Source: an uncultured Bacilli bacterium
GTDB taxonomy: Bacteria; Bacillota_I; Bacilli_A; RF39; UBA660
Reading direction: 5' to 3'
DNA length: 64,000 nt
NCBI GenBank assembly: GCA_934086485.1
Contig: CAKOIF010000005.1
Span: 20,299-84,298, forward strand
Of this stretch, positions 53,106 to 61,725 are shown in pieces. Both the position numbers and the translations under genes were made by a program. Positions within the stretch are counted from its first letter, which is position 1; every line of letters starts with the position of its first letter. The notes under the pieces were generated by a model, which had not been told where the DNA came from, searched no databases, and was given only the letters and a program-made list of their open reading frames with translations.

Positions 53106-54332
53106 ATGAGAGCAAGATTTAAAAGTGCACTTGGATTTATAATGATGCTTTTAATAATATCAATAGTATTATTTGCATTTTATTTTGTTTATAAAAAGGT
53201 GAGTTCAAGTGATGGAGATATAAAAATAACTGGAGATTTATCAATTAATTTTCATAATGGAAAAAAACTTAAAATTGATAAAGAATTCAAAACTAAAATT
53301 ACGGTAATAAATAATGGTGATGAAGATATATATTATTATATTGAGTTTGTTAATCCTAAAAATGTGAGTGGTGTTACTTATACATTAACAGATAATGCCC
53401 TTATTAATGTAAGTGATGATTTGCCTAAACATAATGAAATAATATCAAGTTATATATTAATAAAAAAAGGTGAGATCCACGATTATGAATTAACGTTTAC
53501 AAATAATTCAGATAGTGTTGCTAGCTTTGAACTTAACTGTGAACAAGAGGCTCTTAATGATAATAGTTTTGCAGAAAGCATACTTAAAAATAATGAAATA
53601 AAAAGTGAAAGTAAAACTGCAGTGGGTAAAGAAATAGCCACTGAAAATGAAGGATTAATTAAAACTGTGGATGATTATGGTGCAACCTATTATTTCAGAG
53701 GCAATGTTCAAAATAATAATGTTAGTATAAATAATTTAAATTTTAAAATTGTTAGGATAAATGGCGATGGTAGTGTAAGACTTGTGCTTACTGGTGATAC
53801 CGGAGAATTAAAAAAATATATTGACTCTAATGAAAAATATAGTTATAAAGATTCGGTTGTAAAAGCATATTTAGATTCTTGGATTGATATTAATCTTGGA
53901 GATTATACATCATTTCTAGCCACGCAAAAATATTGTAATGATGTTTTATTAAATGATGATGTTTTTTATGCTCATACTAGAGTTATGGAAGATTATATTC
54001 CTTCGTTTATCTGTTTAAGTGAAAAAGTTTCTAGTAAAGTAGCACTTTTAACAGTGGATGAAGCTCTTTTTGCCGGAGCAACTCCAAATGATGAAAATAC
54101 TTCATTTTACCTTTATAATGAAAATACTGAGTCAGATTCATTTTTAATGAGTAGTTCTAAAATAGTTAATGGTGTATATTATCCTTTTGCCTTATCCTCA
54201 AAAGGAAAGGTTTTAGATGACATATCTGGTTCATTTTTAAGGAGTGTAAGACCGGTAATTACAATAATTAAAACCGCTTTAGTCGAAGGCGATGGTACCA
54301 GTGAAAATCCGTATAAATTAATTGCTAATTAA
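53106..54332 (+). CDS. Surface protein, family member without switch or Ig repeat
   Basis: 408 residues. N-terminal anchor (ALGFIMMLLIISIVLFAFYFVYKKV), a ~120-residue beta domain (KEFKTKITVINNGDEDIYYYIEFVNP...), then a shortened family C-terminal domain (TYYFRGNVQNNNVSINNLNFKIVRINGDGSVRLVLTG; VALLTVDEALFAGA) and a tail (SDSFLMSSSKIV...RSVRPVITIIK). No 147-bp element upstream. The tail shows no T-ending codon block, so it does not look recently diversified. Confidence 0.7.
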   Translation: MRARFKSALGFIMMLLIISIVLFAFYFVYKKVSSSDGDIKITGDLSINFHNGKKLKIDKEFKTKITVINNGDEDIYYYIEFVNPKNVSGVTYTLTDNALINVSDDLPKHNEIISSYILIKKGEIHDYELTFTNNSDSVASFELNCEQEALNDNSFAESILKNNEIKSESKTAVGKEIATENEGLIKTVDDYGATYYFRGNVQNNNVSINNLNFKIVRINGDGSVRLVLTGDTGELKKYIDSNEKYSYKDSVVKAYLDSWIDINLGDYTSFLATQKYCNDVLLNDDVFYAHTRVMEDYIPSFICLSEKVSSKVALLTVDEALFAGATPNDENTSFYLYNENTESDSFLMSSSKIVNGVYYPFALSSKGKVLDDISGSFLRSVRPVITIIKTALVEGDGTSENPYKLIAN

Positions 54333-54366
54333 TATTATTTAAAAAAATATAAGGCAAAATAATAGA

Positions 54367-54392
54367 CATTGTACTAAAAATTTAGTACAATT
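54367..54392. terminator. Hairpin between the surface gene and rlmN
   Basis: ATTGTACTAAA / TTTAGTACAAT stem followed by TTTCTT; it lies directly before rlmN, which has no clear ribosome site. Confidence 0.5.
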
Positions 54393-54399
54393 TTCTTGT

Positions 54400-55410
54400 A
54401 TGGAAAATATATTTAGTTTTACAAAAAATGATTTAATTAAAAAATTTGAAAGTGATGGTAAGAAAAAATTTATGGCATCACAAGTTTTTGATTGGTTATA
54501 TGATAAAAAAGTTTATAATTTTGATGAATTTACAAATATTAAAAAAGAAAATATAGAATATTTAAAAAATAATTTTACTACTGATTTTATTAAAATAATT
54601 AAAGTTGAGGAAGATACTGATGTAAAAAAATTCTTATTTGCTCTTGAAGATGGTCAAAAAATTGAAGCAGTTTTAATGATGCATAATTATGGATTAAGTG
54701 TATGCGTTTCCTCTCAAGTTGGCTGTAATATGGGATGCAAATTTTGTGAAAGTGGAAGACTTAAAAAAATTAGAAATCTTGAAACTTATGAAATGGTGCA
54801 GCAGATTATATTAATATCAAAATATATAAATCAAAGAATAGATAGCTGCGTAATAATGGGTATTGGTGAACCATTTGATAATTATGATAATGTAATAAAT
54901 TTTATAAGAATTATAAATGATCCAAAAGCACTTAGTATTGGAGCAAGACATATAACTGTTTCTACATGTGGAATAGTTCCTAAAATAAAAGAGTTTGCAT
55001 CACTTGATCTTCAAGTTAATTTAGCAATATCGCTTCATGCTCCTAATGATAAAATAAGAAATGAAATAATGCCAATAAGTAAAGCATATAATTTAAATGA
55101 ACTTATGGATGCTCTTGATTATTACTATGAAAAAACACTTCGTAGAATAACTTTTGAATATGTTTTATTATCTGGAATTAATGATTCAAAAGAAAATGCA
55201 ATTGAACTTGCAAATTTAATTAAAGGTAAAAATGCTTATGTAAATTTAATTAATTATAATGAAACTAAAAATATTGATTTTAAAGAAAGTAAAAAAATTA
55301 ATGAATTTTATGATATTTTGAAGAAAAATGGAATAGATGTTACAGTGCGTAGAAAGTTTGGAAATAAAATTTCTGCTGCATGTGGACAACTTCGTAGTAA
55401 AGAAGTATAG
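54400..55410 (+). CDS. rlmN: 23S rRNA (adenine2503-C2)-methyltransferase RlmN
   Basis: 336 residues. Radical-SAM cluster in CNMGCKFCESG, with the following RNL segment; SCVIMGIGEP(F)DNYDNV; ITVSTCGIVP; ISLHAPNDKIRNEIMPI; C-terminal catalytic Cys in ISAACGQL. Methylates A2503 of 23S rRNA. The first gene of an rlmN-prpC-prkC-rsgA-rpe run that matches Bacillus order. Confidence 0.95.
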   Translation: MENIFSFTKNDLIKKFESDGKKKFMASQVFDWLYDKKVYNFDEFTNIKKENIEYLKNNFTTDFIKIIKVEEDTDVKKFLFALEDGQKIEAVLMMHNYGLSVCVSSQVGCNMGCKFCESGRLKKIRNLETYEMVQQIILISKYINQRIDSCVIMGIGEPFDNYDNVINFIRIINDPKALSIGARHITVSTCGIVPKIKEFASLDLQVNLAISLHAPNDKIRNEIMPISKAYNLNELMDALDYYYEKTLRRITFEYVLLSGINDSKENAIELANLIKGKNAYVNLINYNETKNIDFKESKKINEFYDILKKNGIDVTVRRKFGNKISAACGQLRSKEV

Positions 55411-55458
55411 ATAAATTAACTAAATAATGGTATAATTTTTATGAAGATAGGTGATGAA

Positions 55459-56202
55459 ATGAAAACATTTTATTTAACTGATGCAGGCAAAGTACGTGGT
55501 CATAATGAAGATAGTGTTACAATACTTAAAAATAAAAGTAACGAATATCTCTTGATGGTGGCTGATGGTATGGGTGGACATCGTAAAGGTGAAGTTGCTT
55601 CGATGATAGCAATAACTCATCTTGGCAAAAGATTTACTGAAATAGCAAGTATTGGTACAAAATATGATGCAGTAAATTGGCTTAATGATAATGTAAGTGA
55701 AATTAATAAAAATATATTAGATTATACAGTAGAACATTCTGATTCATTAGGAATGGGTTCTACTTTAGTAGTGGCAATTCAAACTAAAGATTTCTTAATT
55801 TTTGGTAATATAGGAGATTCTTCGGGCTATGTTATGAAAAATAAAAAGCTTCATAAGGTAACAAAGGATCATACTTTAGTTAATCTTTTAGTGGAGGCTG
55901 GAAATCTAACTGAAGAAGAAGCAAAATATCATCCAAAGAAAAATGTACTTATGCGTGCTCTTGGAGCGACTGAAAAAGTACAAATGGACATATTTGATGT
56001 AGATATGAATAATGAGGGAATAATGCTATGTTCTGATGGTCTTACAACAATGCTTGCTGATGACCAAATAGAAAAAGTATTAATAGATGAAGATTTAGAT
56101 GCAGAAGAAAAAGTGGTTAAATTAATTCAAAAATGTAATGCAAGAGGAGGCTTTGACAATGTGTCAATTGCTTATCTTGAAAAGGACGAAGGTGATAATT
56201 AG
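55459..56202 (+). CDS. prpC: PP2C-type Ser/Thr phosphatase
   Basis: 247 residues from ATG 55459 (AGGTGATGAA upstream). Metal-binding motifs DAGKVRGHNEDSV, VADGMGGHRKGE, GDSSGYV, CSDGLT and DNVSIA are all present. Reverses phosphorylation by PrkC. The last base of its stop is the first base of the prkC GTG. Confidence 0.95.
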   Translation: MKTFYLTDAGKVRGHNEDSVTILKNKSNEYLLMVADGMGGHRKGEVASMIAITHLGKRFTEIASIGTKYDAVNWLNDNVSEINKNILDYTVEHSDSLGMGSTLVVAIQTKDFLIFGNIGDSSGYVMKNKKLHKVTKDHTLVNLLVEAGNLTEEEAKYHPKKNVLMRALGATEKVQMDIFDVDMNNEGIMLCSDGLTTMLADDQIEKVLIDEDLDAEEKVVKLIQKCNARGGFDNVSIAYLEKDEGDN

Positions 56203-57980
56203 TGATAGCAAAAGGTCAAAAAATTTCTGACCGATATCAAATAATAAAATCTATAGGCGAAGGTGGAATGGCTAATGTTTACCTTGCTTATGATACAATA
56301 CTGGAAAGAAATGTTGCAGTTAAAGTTTTAAGAGGAGATCTTGCAAATGATGAAAAGTTTGTTAGACGTTTCCAAAGAGAGGCTTTACAAGCATCAAGTT
56401 TATCCCATCCAAATATTGTTGAGGTTTATGATGTTGGCGAAGATAATGGTGAATATTATATTGTAATGGAATATGTTGAGGGCAAACATTTAAAAGGTCT
56501 TCTTAAAAAAAGAGGTAAACTTACTATTCCTGAAGTTGTAGATATTATGATTCAGGTTACAAGTGGTCTTACGGTAGCACACGATAGTTATATAATCCAC
56601 CGTGATATAAAGCCACAAAATATAATGATACTTGATAATGGACTTGTAAAATTAACTGATTTTGGTATTGCCCTTGCAATGAATTCAACGCAGCTTACCC
56701 AAACAAATTCAGTTATGGGTTCAGTGCATTATTTACCTCCGGAGGGAGCATCGGGTAAAGGCGCAACACTTCAAAGTGATATATATTCACTAGGAATACT
56801 TATGTATGAACTTCTTACTGGTAAACTTCCGTTTCGTGGAGAAACAGCAGTAGAGATTGCGTTAAAACAACTTAAGGAACCAATGCCAAGTATTAGAAAA
56901 GAAATACCTGATATTCCACAGTCAATTGAAAATATTATTTTAAGAGCAACAGCAAAAAATCCTAAAAATAGGTATGCTGATGCCAGAGAAATGCACGATG
57001 ATTTATTAACATGTTTAGATGAATCAAGAAAAAATGAAATTAAAATTAGTTTAAAATATCCGGAAATTGATTTAGATGATGGAAAGATGTTAAAACTAAA
57101 AAATGAAAATCTTACAAAGAAGGAAAGTGATGAGATTATAGCAAAGCGTATAACCCAAAAGGATATTAATAAAAATCAAAATAAATCGATAGTAATTTTA
57201 CTATCAATATTTACAGGAATTGTCGTACTTATTACAAGTATAGTAGTACTACTTCCTAAATTAACTAAAAAGGCTCAAGTTACAGTGCCTGATGTATCAA
57301 ATATGACTGTTGTTAAAGCAATTGAAACTTTACAAGAGGAAGGATTTACCGTTTCACCAAAACAAATTGAAAAATCCTCGACTGTAATAGATGAAGGAAA
57401 AATAATTTCAACTTCACCATCCGGAGGAACTAAACATAAAAAAGGTTATGAAATAACTTTATATGTTTCTACAGGAAGTAAATCTGTTGAAGTCGAAGAT
57501 TATACTGGTAAAAACTATCTTGAGGTTAAAGGTAAACTTGAGGCTTATGGAATTAACGTTATTATTGAAAAGAAAGAAATGGAAGTTGATACAGATGAAG
57601 ATTATGAAACAAATATAATTATGGATCAATCTGTTAAAAAAGGAGAACATCTTTCTAAAGGTGATAATATAACTTTATATATTCCAGATATTAAAAATCT
57701 ATATCCTGATTTTACTGATGGAACTTATAGTGTAAGTGATATAATTGATTTTGCAAATGAATATAAATTAAAATTAAAATTTATTGATAAAGATAGTAAA
57801 ACTATTTCTATAACAAGTGAAAATGCAAATGAATATGCTGATTATAAGATAATTACTCAAAATAGAGCAGTAGGAACTAAGGTAACTGAAAATGCATCAT
57901 TTACAATTAAAATAGATGTTAGTTCATCATCAGGAAGTAGTTCAGACAACAAAACTTGTAAAGAAGAAGGTTTATGTTAA
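56202..57980 (+). CDS. prkC: PASTA-domain Ser/Thr protein kinase
   Basis: 592 residues, GTG start overlapping the prpC stop. Kinase domain with GEGGMANVY (Gly loop), VAVKVL, HRDIKPQNIM and DFGIA; membrane helix at ~326-350 (IVILLSIFTGIVVLITSIVVLLP); about three PASTA repeats outside (AQVTVPDVSNMTV...; KSVEVEDYTGKNYL...; a degenerate third), and a Ser-rich tail. Senses wall fragments or lipid II. Its presence fits a walled cell. Confidence 0.96.
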   Translation: MIAKGQKISDRYQIIKSIGEGGMANVYLAYDTILERNVAVKVLRGDLANDEKFVRRFQREALQASSLSHPNIVEVYDVGEDNGEYYIVMEYVEGKHLKGLLKKRGKLTIPEVVDIMIQVTSGLTVAHDSYIIHRDIKPQNIMILDNGLVKLTDFGIALAMNSTQLTQTNSVMGSVHYLPPEGASGKGATLQSDIYSLGILMYELLTGKLPFRGETAVEIALKQLKEPMPSIRKEIPDIPQSIENIILRATAKNPKNRYADAREMHDDLLTCLDESRKNEIKISLKYPEIDLDDGKMLKLKNENLTKKESDEIIAKRITQKDINKNQNKSIVILLSIFTGIVVLITSIVVLLPKLTKKAQVTVPDVSNMTVVKAIETLQEEGFTVSPKQIEKSSTVIDEGKIISTSPSGGTKHKKGYEITLYVSTGSKSVEVEDYTGKNYLEVKGKLEAYGINVIIEKKEMEVDTDEDYETNIIMDQSVKKGEHLSKGDNITLYIPDIKNLYPDFTDGTYSVSDIIDFANEYKLKLKFIDKDSKTISITSENANEYADYKIITQNRAVGTKVTENASFTIKIDVSSSSGSSSDNKTCKEEGLC

Positions 57981-58819
57981 ACGGACTTATAGTTAATATA
58001 AACTCTAATAGATTTAAAGTTTTAGCAAATGATAAAGAGTACATATGCTCCGCTAGGGGAAAATTTCGTAATGATAAAATTACTCCCCTAGTCGGAGATA
58101 ATGTTTTATTTAATGAAAAGACTTTACAAATAGAAAAGATACTTGAAAGAAAAAACTTTTTATTAAGACCAATGATTGCTAATGTTGATATTGCTGTAGT
58201 AATTACTAGTACAAAAGAACCTGATTTAGATTTAAATTTACTTGATAAACTTCTTACAGTAATTCATAAAAATAAAATTAAACCTTTAATATGTTTTACA
58301 AAAACTGATTTACTAAATGAAGAAGAAAAGAAAAATTATTTAAATATTAGAAAATATTATGAAAAATATTATGATGTACTTGATAATACAGAAACTACAA
58401 AATTCAAAGAAATTATTCAAAATAAAATAGTTGTTTTATGTGGACAAACAGGTGCTGGTAAATCTACATTTATTAATAAGATTGATGATAAGTTAAATCT
58501 TGAAACAAATGAAATAAGTAAAGTTTTAGGAAGAGGTAAACATACAACAAGAATGGTTTCTTTATATAAAGAAGATGGCTTCTTTATAAGTGATACTCCA
58601 GGTTTTAGTAGTCTTTCATTAGAAAATATTTCTTTTGAGGATTTAAATAATGCTTTTGTAGAGTTTTCAAACTTTAAATGTAAATATAATAATTGTAATC
58701 ATATTAATACACAAGGTTGTAATATTGAAAATAATGAAGAGATACTTCCAAGTAGATACGAAAATTATAAACTTTTTCTAAAGGAGATATATGAAAATCG
58801 CAGTAAGTTATTTAAGTAG
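57974..58819 (+). CDS. rsgA: Ribosome small-subunit-dependent GTPase A
   Basis: 281 residues: OB-fold N-domain (ICSARGKFRNDKITPLVGDNV), circularly permuted G domain with G4 TKTD before G1 CGQTGAGKSTFINK and G3 SDTPGFSS, and a zinc region CKYNNCNHINTQGC. 30S maturation. It overlaps prkC by 7 nt and rpe by 29 nt, so expression is coupled. Confidence 0.95.
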   Translation: MLNGLIVNINSNRFKVLANDKEYICSARGKFRNDKITPLVGDNVLFNEKTLQIEKILERKNFLLRPMIANVDIAVVITSTKEPDLDLNLLDKLLTVIHKNKIKPLICFTKTDLLNEEEKKNYLNIRKYYEKYYDVLDNTETTKFKEIIQNKIVVLCGQTGAGKSTFINKIDDKLNLETNEISKVLGRGKHTTRMVSLYKEDGFFISDTPGFSSLSLENISFEDLNNAFVEFSNFKCKYNNCNHINTQGCNIENNEEILPSRYENYKLFLKEIYENRSKLFK

Positions 58820-59411
58820 TAAAGATTATAAAGACTCTATTAAAAAAATAGAAAATTCTAAAGCTGATTTTGTGCATTGTGATATATGTGATGGCTCATA
58901 TGTTAAAACAAATAATTTTAATAAAAATAATTTTCTTAATTTATTTAATAGGGTAAATAAAAAGTTAAATGTACATCTTATGGTAGACTTCCCTAAAAGA
59001 TATGTAGATATGTTAAAGGGACTTAATATTGATGAAATAATAATTCATAATGTAAAAGATACTAAAGACATTATAGAGTATATTAAATCATTAAATATTA
59101 AAGTAGGTATTGCTATAAATCCAGATGATAATGTAATGGACTACATAAAATACTTTCCTTTGGTTGATGAAGTTCTAGTTATGAGTGTAAACCCAGGTAA
59201 AGGAGGTCAACCTTTTTTAAAAGAGGTTATTCCTACCATAGATTATTTATATAGCGTAAAAGATATCTATAAATTTAATATTGCTATTGATGGTGGTATA
59301 AATGATGAGACTATTAAACTAGTTAAAGATAAAGTAGATTTAGTTATAAGTGGTTCATTTATTACAAATAGTGATAACTATAATAATCAAATTGATAAAT
59401 TACTAATGTAA
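58791..59411 (+). CDS. rpe: Ribulose-phosphate 3-epimerase
   Basis: 206 residues, TIM barrel. Metal ligands remain: HCD in VHCDICDGSYV (usual HIDVMDGHFVPN), His in VHLMV and Asp in AIDGGIN; phosphate loop VNPGKGGQPF. The motif after the first ligand is divergent (no FVPN). Interconverts ribulose-5-P and xylulose-5-P. A normal transketolase partner is not in this window; only the degenerate protein at 34929 is. Confidence 0.88.
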   Translation: MKIAVSYLSSKDYKDSIKKIENSKADFVHCDICDGSYVKTNNFNKNNFLNLFNRVNKKLNVHLMVDFPKRYVDMLKGLNIDEIIIHNVKDTKDIIEYIKSLNIKVGIAINPDDNVMDYIKYFPLVDEVLVMSVNPGKGGQPFLKEVIPTIDYLYSVKDIYKFNIAIDGGINDETIKLVKDKVDLVISGSFITNSDNYNNQIDKLLM

Positions 59412-59438
59412 GAGCAAAAAAATCTTACATTTTTTTTA
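59406..59438 (+). terminator. Terminator after rpe
   Basis: TGTAAGA / TCTTACA stem with eight T. Confidence 0.75.
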
Positions 59439-59490
59439 AATTAAAAAAGTATTTAAAAACCTCACAAACCCAGTGTTTATAAGGGATAGT

Positions 59491-59637
59491 CTTTCATAAA
59501 ATATAAACATTTGCGAAAGTCTATCCTAGTATTTATGCTATTTCTATCCTAATTTTAGCATTTTTTTGAGTGGATTTCTAGCCCTTTTCCCATAAAATCG
59601 GTATAACATTTTCCTAAATGTTTATAATTTGTGAAAA
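59491..59637. promoter_or_regulatory. Invertible promoter-like element 4 (OFF orientation)
   Basis: 147 bp with inverted sites 59491-59519 and 59609-59637; the core is TATAAAC in both in site orientation. CCCAGTGTTTATAAGGGAT outside on the left. Promoter boxes at 59552-59580 point left. Very similar to element 1 (half-site with TTGCGAAA) although 53 kb away. Downstream gene: 59679. Confidence 0.7.
59552..59580 (-). promoter_or_regulatory. Promoter inside element 4, pointing away from the surface gene
   Basis: Minus strand TAGAAA, 17 nt, TAAAAT with TGC extension. Confidence 0.6.
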
Positions 59638-59678
59638 TAATCTATAGTATTTATCTAGGTTTGAAAGGTGTGAGAGGT

Positions 59679-60323
59679 TTGAAAAAATTAGTAAATAATT
59701 TTAAGGAGTATTATAGTAATAACAAAGAAAGATGTTTAACCATATTAACGATAATTATTTTATCAATACTTTCTAGTATAATTTTAATATCATACTCATT
59801 TTATCAAAATAAGAGTTCAAAATTAATAATCTCCGGAGTAGCTTTAATAGATTCATCAGATGTATCAATCAAAGTATATAGAGAAAATAAAAATGATAAT
59901 GGAGTAGGTCTTGGTACATATGCACTTTCTTATTATGTGCCAAGTGCAACTTCATACACATATCAAAGTTCTAAAACGATATGTGATATAGGCATAACAA
60001 TAGAAAAATATGAAAATCAAAAGTTTTATGTAGATGCAACAAAGAAAGGAAAATGTAAAGTATATTTTGATGCCATTGATGGATATATTGATGATTACGA
60101 AGTAAACTTTTTTGTTCAACAAGAAGAGGGTAATACTGATGATAAAAATTATAATCAAATGGGACAATTACCTTTATATGAAACAGGTTATTATTATACT
60201 ATAAATGAAAGTAAAACAAATTGTACAAATGGTGCAACAGTAAGTATTGTCGGAAGAAATATAGTAGTACTTACTACTCAAAAAGCGGTATGTAATGTAT
60301 ACGCTGATAAAAATAGTGATAGT
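59679..60323 (+). repeat. N-terminal module repeat, copy C (645 nt)
   Basis: Same module as 6491-7135 and 10831-11475; a short divergent patch (ATSYTYQSSKT) replaces SSSYSYVESKS. Confidence 0.85.
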
Positions 60324-61613
60324 ATTTCTCCAACGATAGGTGATGATTTAAAAGTAGATAATGATACATTAACAGTAACCTTGAATGATAATGCAATGCT
60401 GGGAAGTTATGGACTTTCAAACAGTAGTGAAATAGAACCTGAAGAATGGATAGAAATACCAACAACACCATATTCACTAAGTACACCAATAACAAGTGAT
60501 ACACCTTATCTATGGTTAAAAGATGCTGCAGGAAATATAACTAAATCAAGTGAAATAGAATTTTTATTTCAGGCAATGTTACTTATATTAAACAATAATG
60601 GTGGTAAAGATACGATTGAAGCAAAAGGTACACCAGATTTTAGTAAAGTTGCCACAACCAATGAAGGAATGTATGCAGCCAATGATGATTATACTGCAAC
60701 AACTGGAATGAAGTCATATTATTTTAGAGGTGCAGTAAATAATAACTGGGTAAAATTTGGCAAAGAAAATAATAAAGATATGTATTGGCGAATAATAAGA
60801 ATAAATGGTGATGGTTCAATAAGAATGATATATTCAGGAACAACAAAACCAGAAAGTAGTACAGCGACAGTAATGACTGGAACAGGTACTCAAATCAATG
60901 CAACAACTTATGCCTTTAATAGTAGTTATGATAGATCAGAATATGTAGGTTATCAATATATAAATGGTAAGCAACACGGTTATGGAGAATGCAATGGAAC
61001 AAGTGCAAGTTGTACAGTAAATGGAAATACAGTATATAATAGTACAATAAAACAGGCAATAGATAAGTGGTATGCAGGAACAACATTAGAAAAAGATGCA
61101 GCAACAAAAGCATTTGTATCACAAGATCAAATATTTTGCAATGATAGAAGTGCATCATCAATTCAAACAACAGCTTGGAAATCAACTGGAGCAGCATATT
61201 ACTATGGAGCAGATGGAAGATTAATTAGTAAGAAAGAGCCAATATTAACTTGCCCAACAGCTAGTGATAAATTCACATTTGGTACTAGTAATGGAAATGG
61301 TGCATTAACATATCCAGTAGGATTAATAACAGCGGATGAAGTAGCAATGGCTGGGGGAGTAAAAGGCTCTAGTAATAATTCATATTATTTGTATACAAAC
61401 CAATATTATTGGTCTGGTTCGCCTGATTATTTCTTTAATCGAAATGGTTCTACTGCTCCTGCTGGTGCTCGTGAGTTTAATGTAGATTCTTCAGGTGATA
61501 TTGTTGCTCGTATGGTGGATGCTAGTTCTGGCGCCCGTCCTGTTGTTTCTTTATCCTCTAAAGCCAAGTTATTAGGCAATGGAACATATAATAATGTTTA
61601 CAGAGTAAGTTAA
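59679..61613 (+). CDS. Large surface protein, phase-variable family member 4
   Basis: 644 residues from TTG 59679, with AAAGGTG upstream as in member 1. Residues 1-215 are the shared N-module; one Ig-like repeat (~216-300) follows, then the family C-terminal domain (YYFRGAVNNNWVKFG; MYWRIIRINGDGSIRMIYSG; GLITADEVAMAGG) and a hypervariable tail from 61409 ending GARPVVSLSSKAKL. The C-terminal half is closer to the 18587 protein than to members 1 or 3, so modules have been shuffled. Predicted OFF in this sequence. Confidence 0.75.
   Translation: MKKLVNNFKEYYSNNKERCLTILTIIILSILSSIILISYSFYQNKSSKLIISGVALIDSSDVSIKVYRENKNDNGVGLGTYALSYYVPSATSYTYQSSKTICDIGITIEKYENQKFYVDATKKGKCKVYFDAIDGYIDDYEVNFFVQQEEGNTDDKNYNQMGQLPLYETGYYYTINESKTNCTNGATVSIVGRNIVVLTTQKAVCNVYADKNSDSISPTIGDDLKVDNDTLTVTLNDNAMLGSYGLSNSSEIEPEEWIEIPTTPYSLSTPITSDTPYLWLKDAAGNITKSSEIEFLFQAMLLILNNNGGKDTIEAKGTPDFSKVATTNEGMYAANDDYTATTGMKSYYFRGAVNNNWVKFGKENNKDMYWRIIRINGDGSIRMIYSGTTKPESSTATVMTGTGTQINATTYAFNSSYDRSEYVGYQYINGKQHGYGECNGTSASCTVNGNTVYNSTIKQAIDKWYAGTTLEKDAATKAFVSQDQIFCNDRSASSIQTTAWKSTGAAYYYGADGRLISKKEPILTCPTASDKFTFGTSNGNGALTYPVGLITADEVAMAGGVKGSSNNSYYLYTNQYYWSGSPDYFFNRNGSTAPAGAREFNVDSSGDIVARMVDASSGARPVVSLSSKAKLLGNGTYNNVYRVS
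61409..61569 (+). other. Hypervariable lectin tail (DGR variable-region-like), family member 4
   Basis: TGG TCT GGT TCG CCT start and the same GC-rich end as 20008-20152. The middle is rich in GCT/GGT/CGT/GAT codons. It carries about eight extra codons relative to the 20008 tail. Confidence 0.6.
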
Positions 61614-61631
61614 TTTATGGTGTAAAGTTAC

Positions 61632-61714
61632 TTGAAAAAGTTTATAAAATATTTTATACTTAAAATGATAGGAGAATAAGAAAGGGCAGTAATAATTTTA
61701 TGTGCTCTTTTTTT
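61632..61714 (+). promoter_or_regulatory. Promoter and attenuator-like hairpin before the double phosphoesterase gene
   Basis: TTGAAA-17-TATACT (61632-61660), then a short leader with AGGGCA / TGCTCT hairpin and seven T (61683-61714), 11 nt before the start codon. The hairpin is downstream of the promoter, so it could terminate early transcripts. Confidence 0.45.
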
Positions 61715-61725
61715 AAGAAAGGATT

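Noticed and set aside
53106..54332. A hidden 147-bp element before this surface gene
   Set aside because: Only a terminator and about 70 nt separate it from the previous gene; no half-sites or spacer promoter are present.
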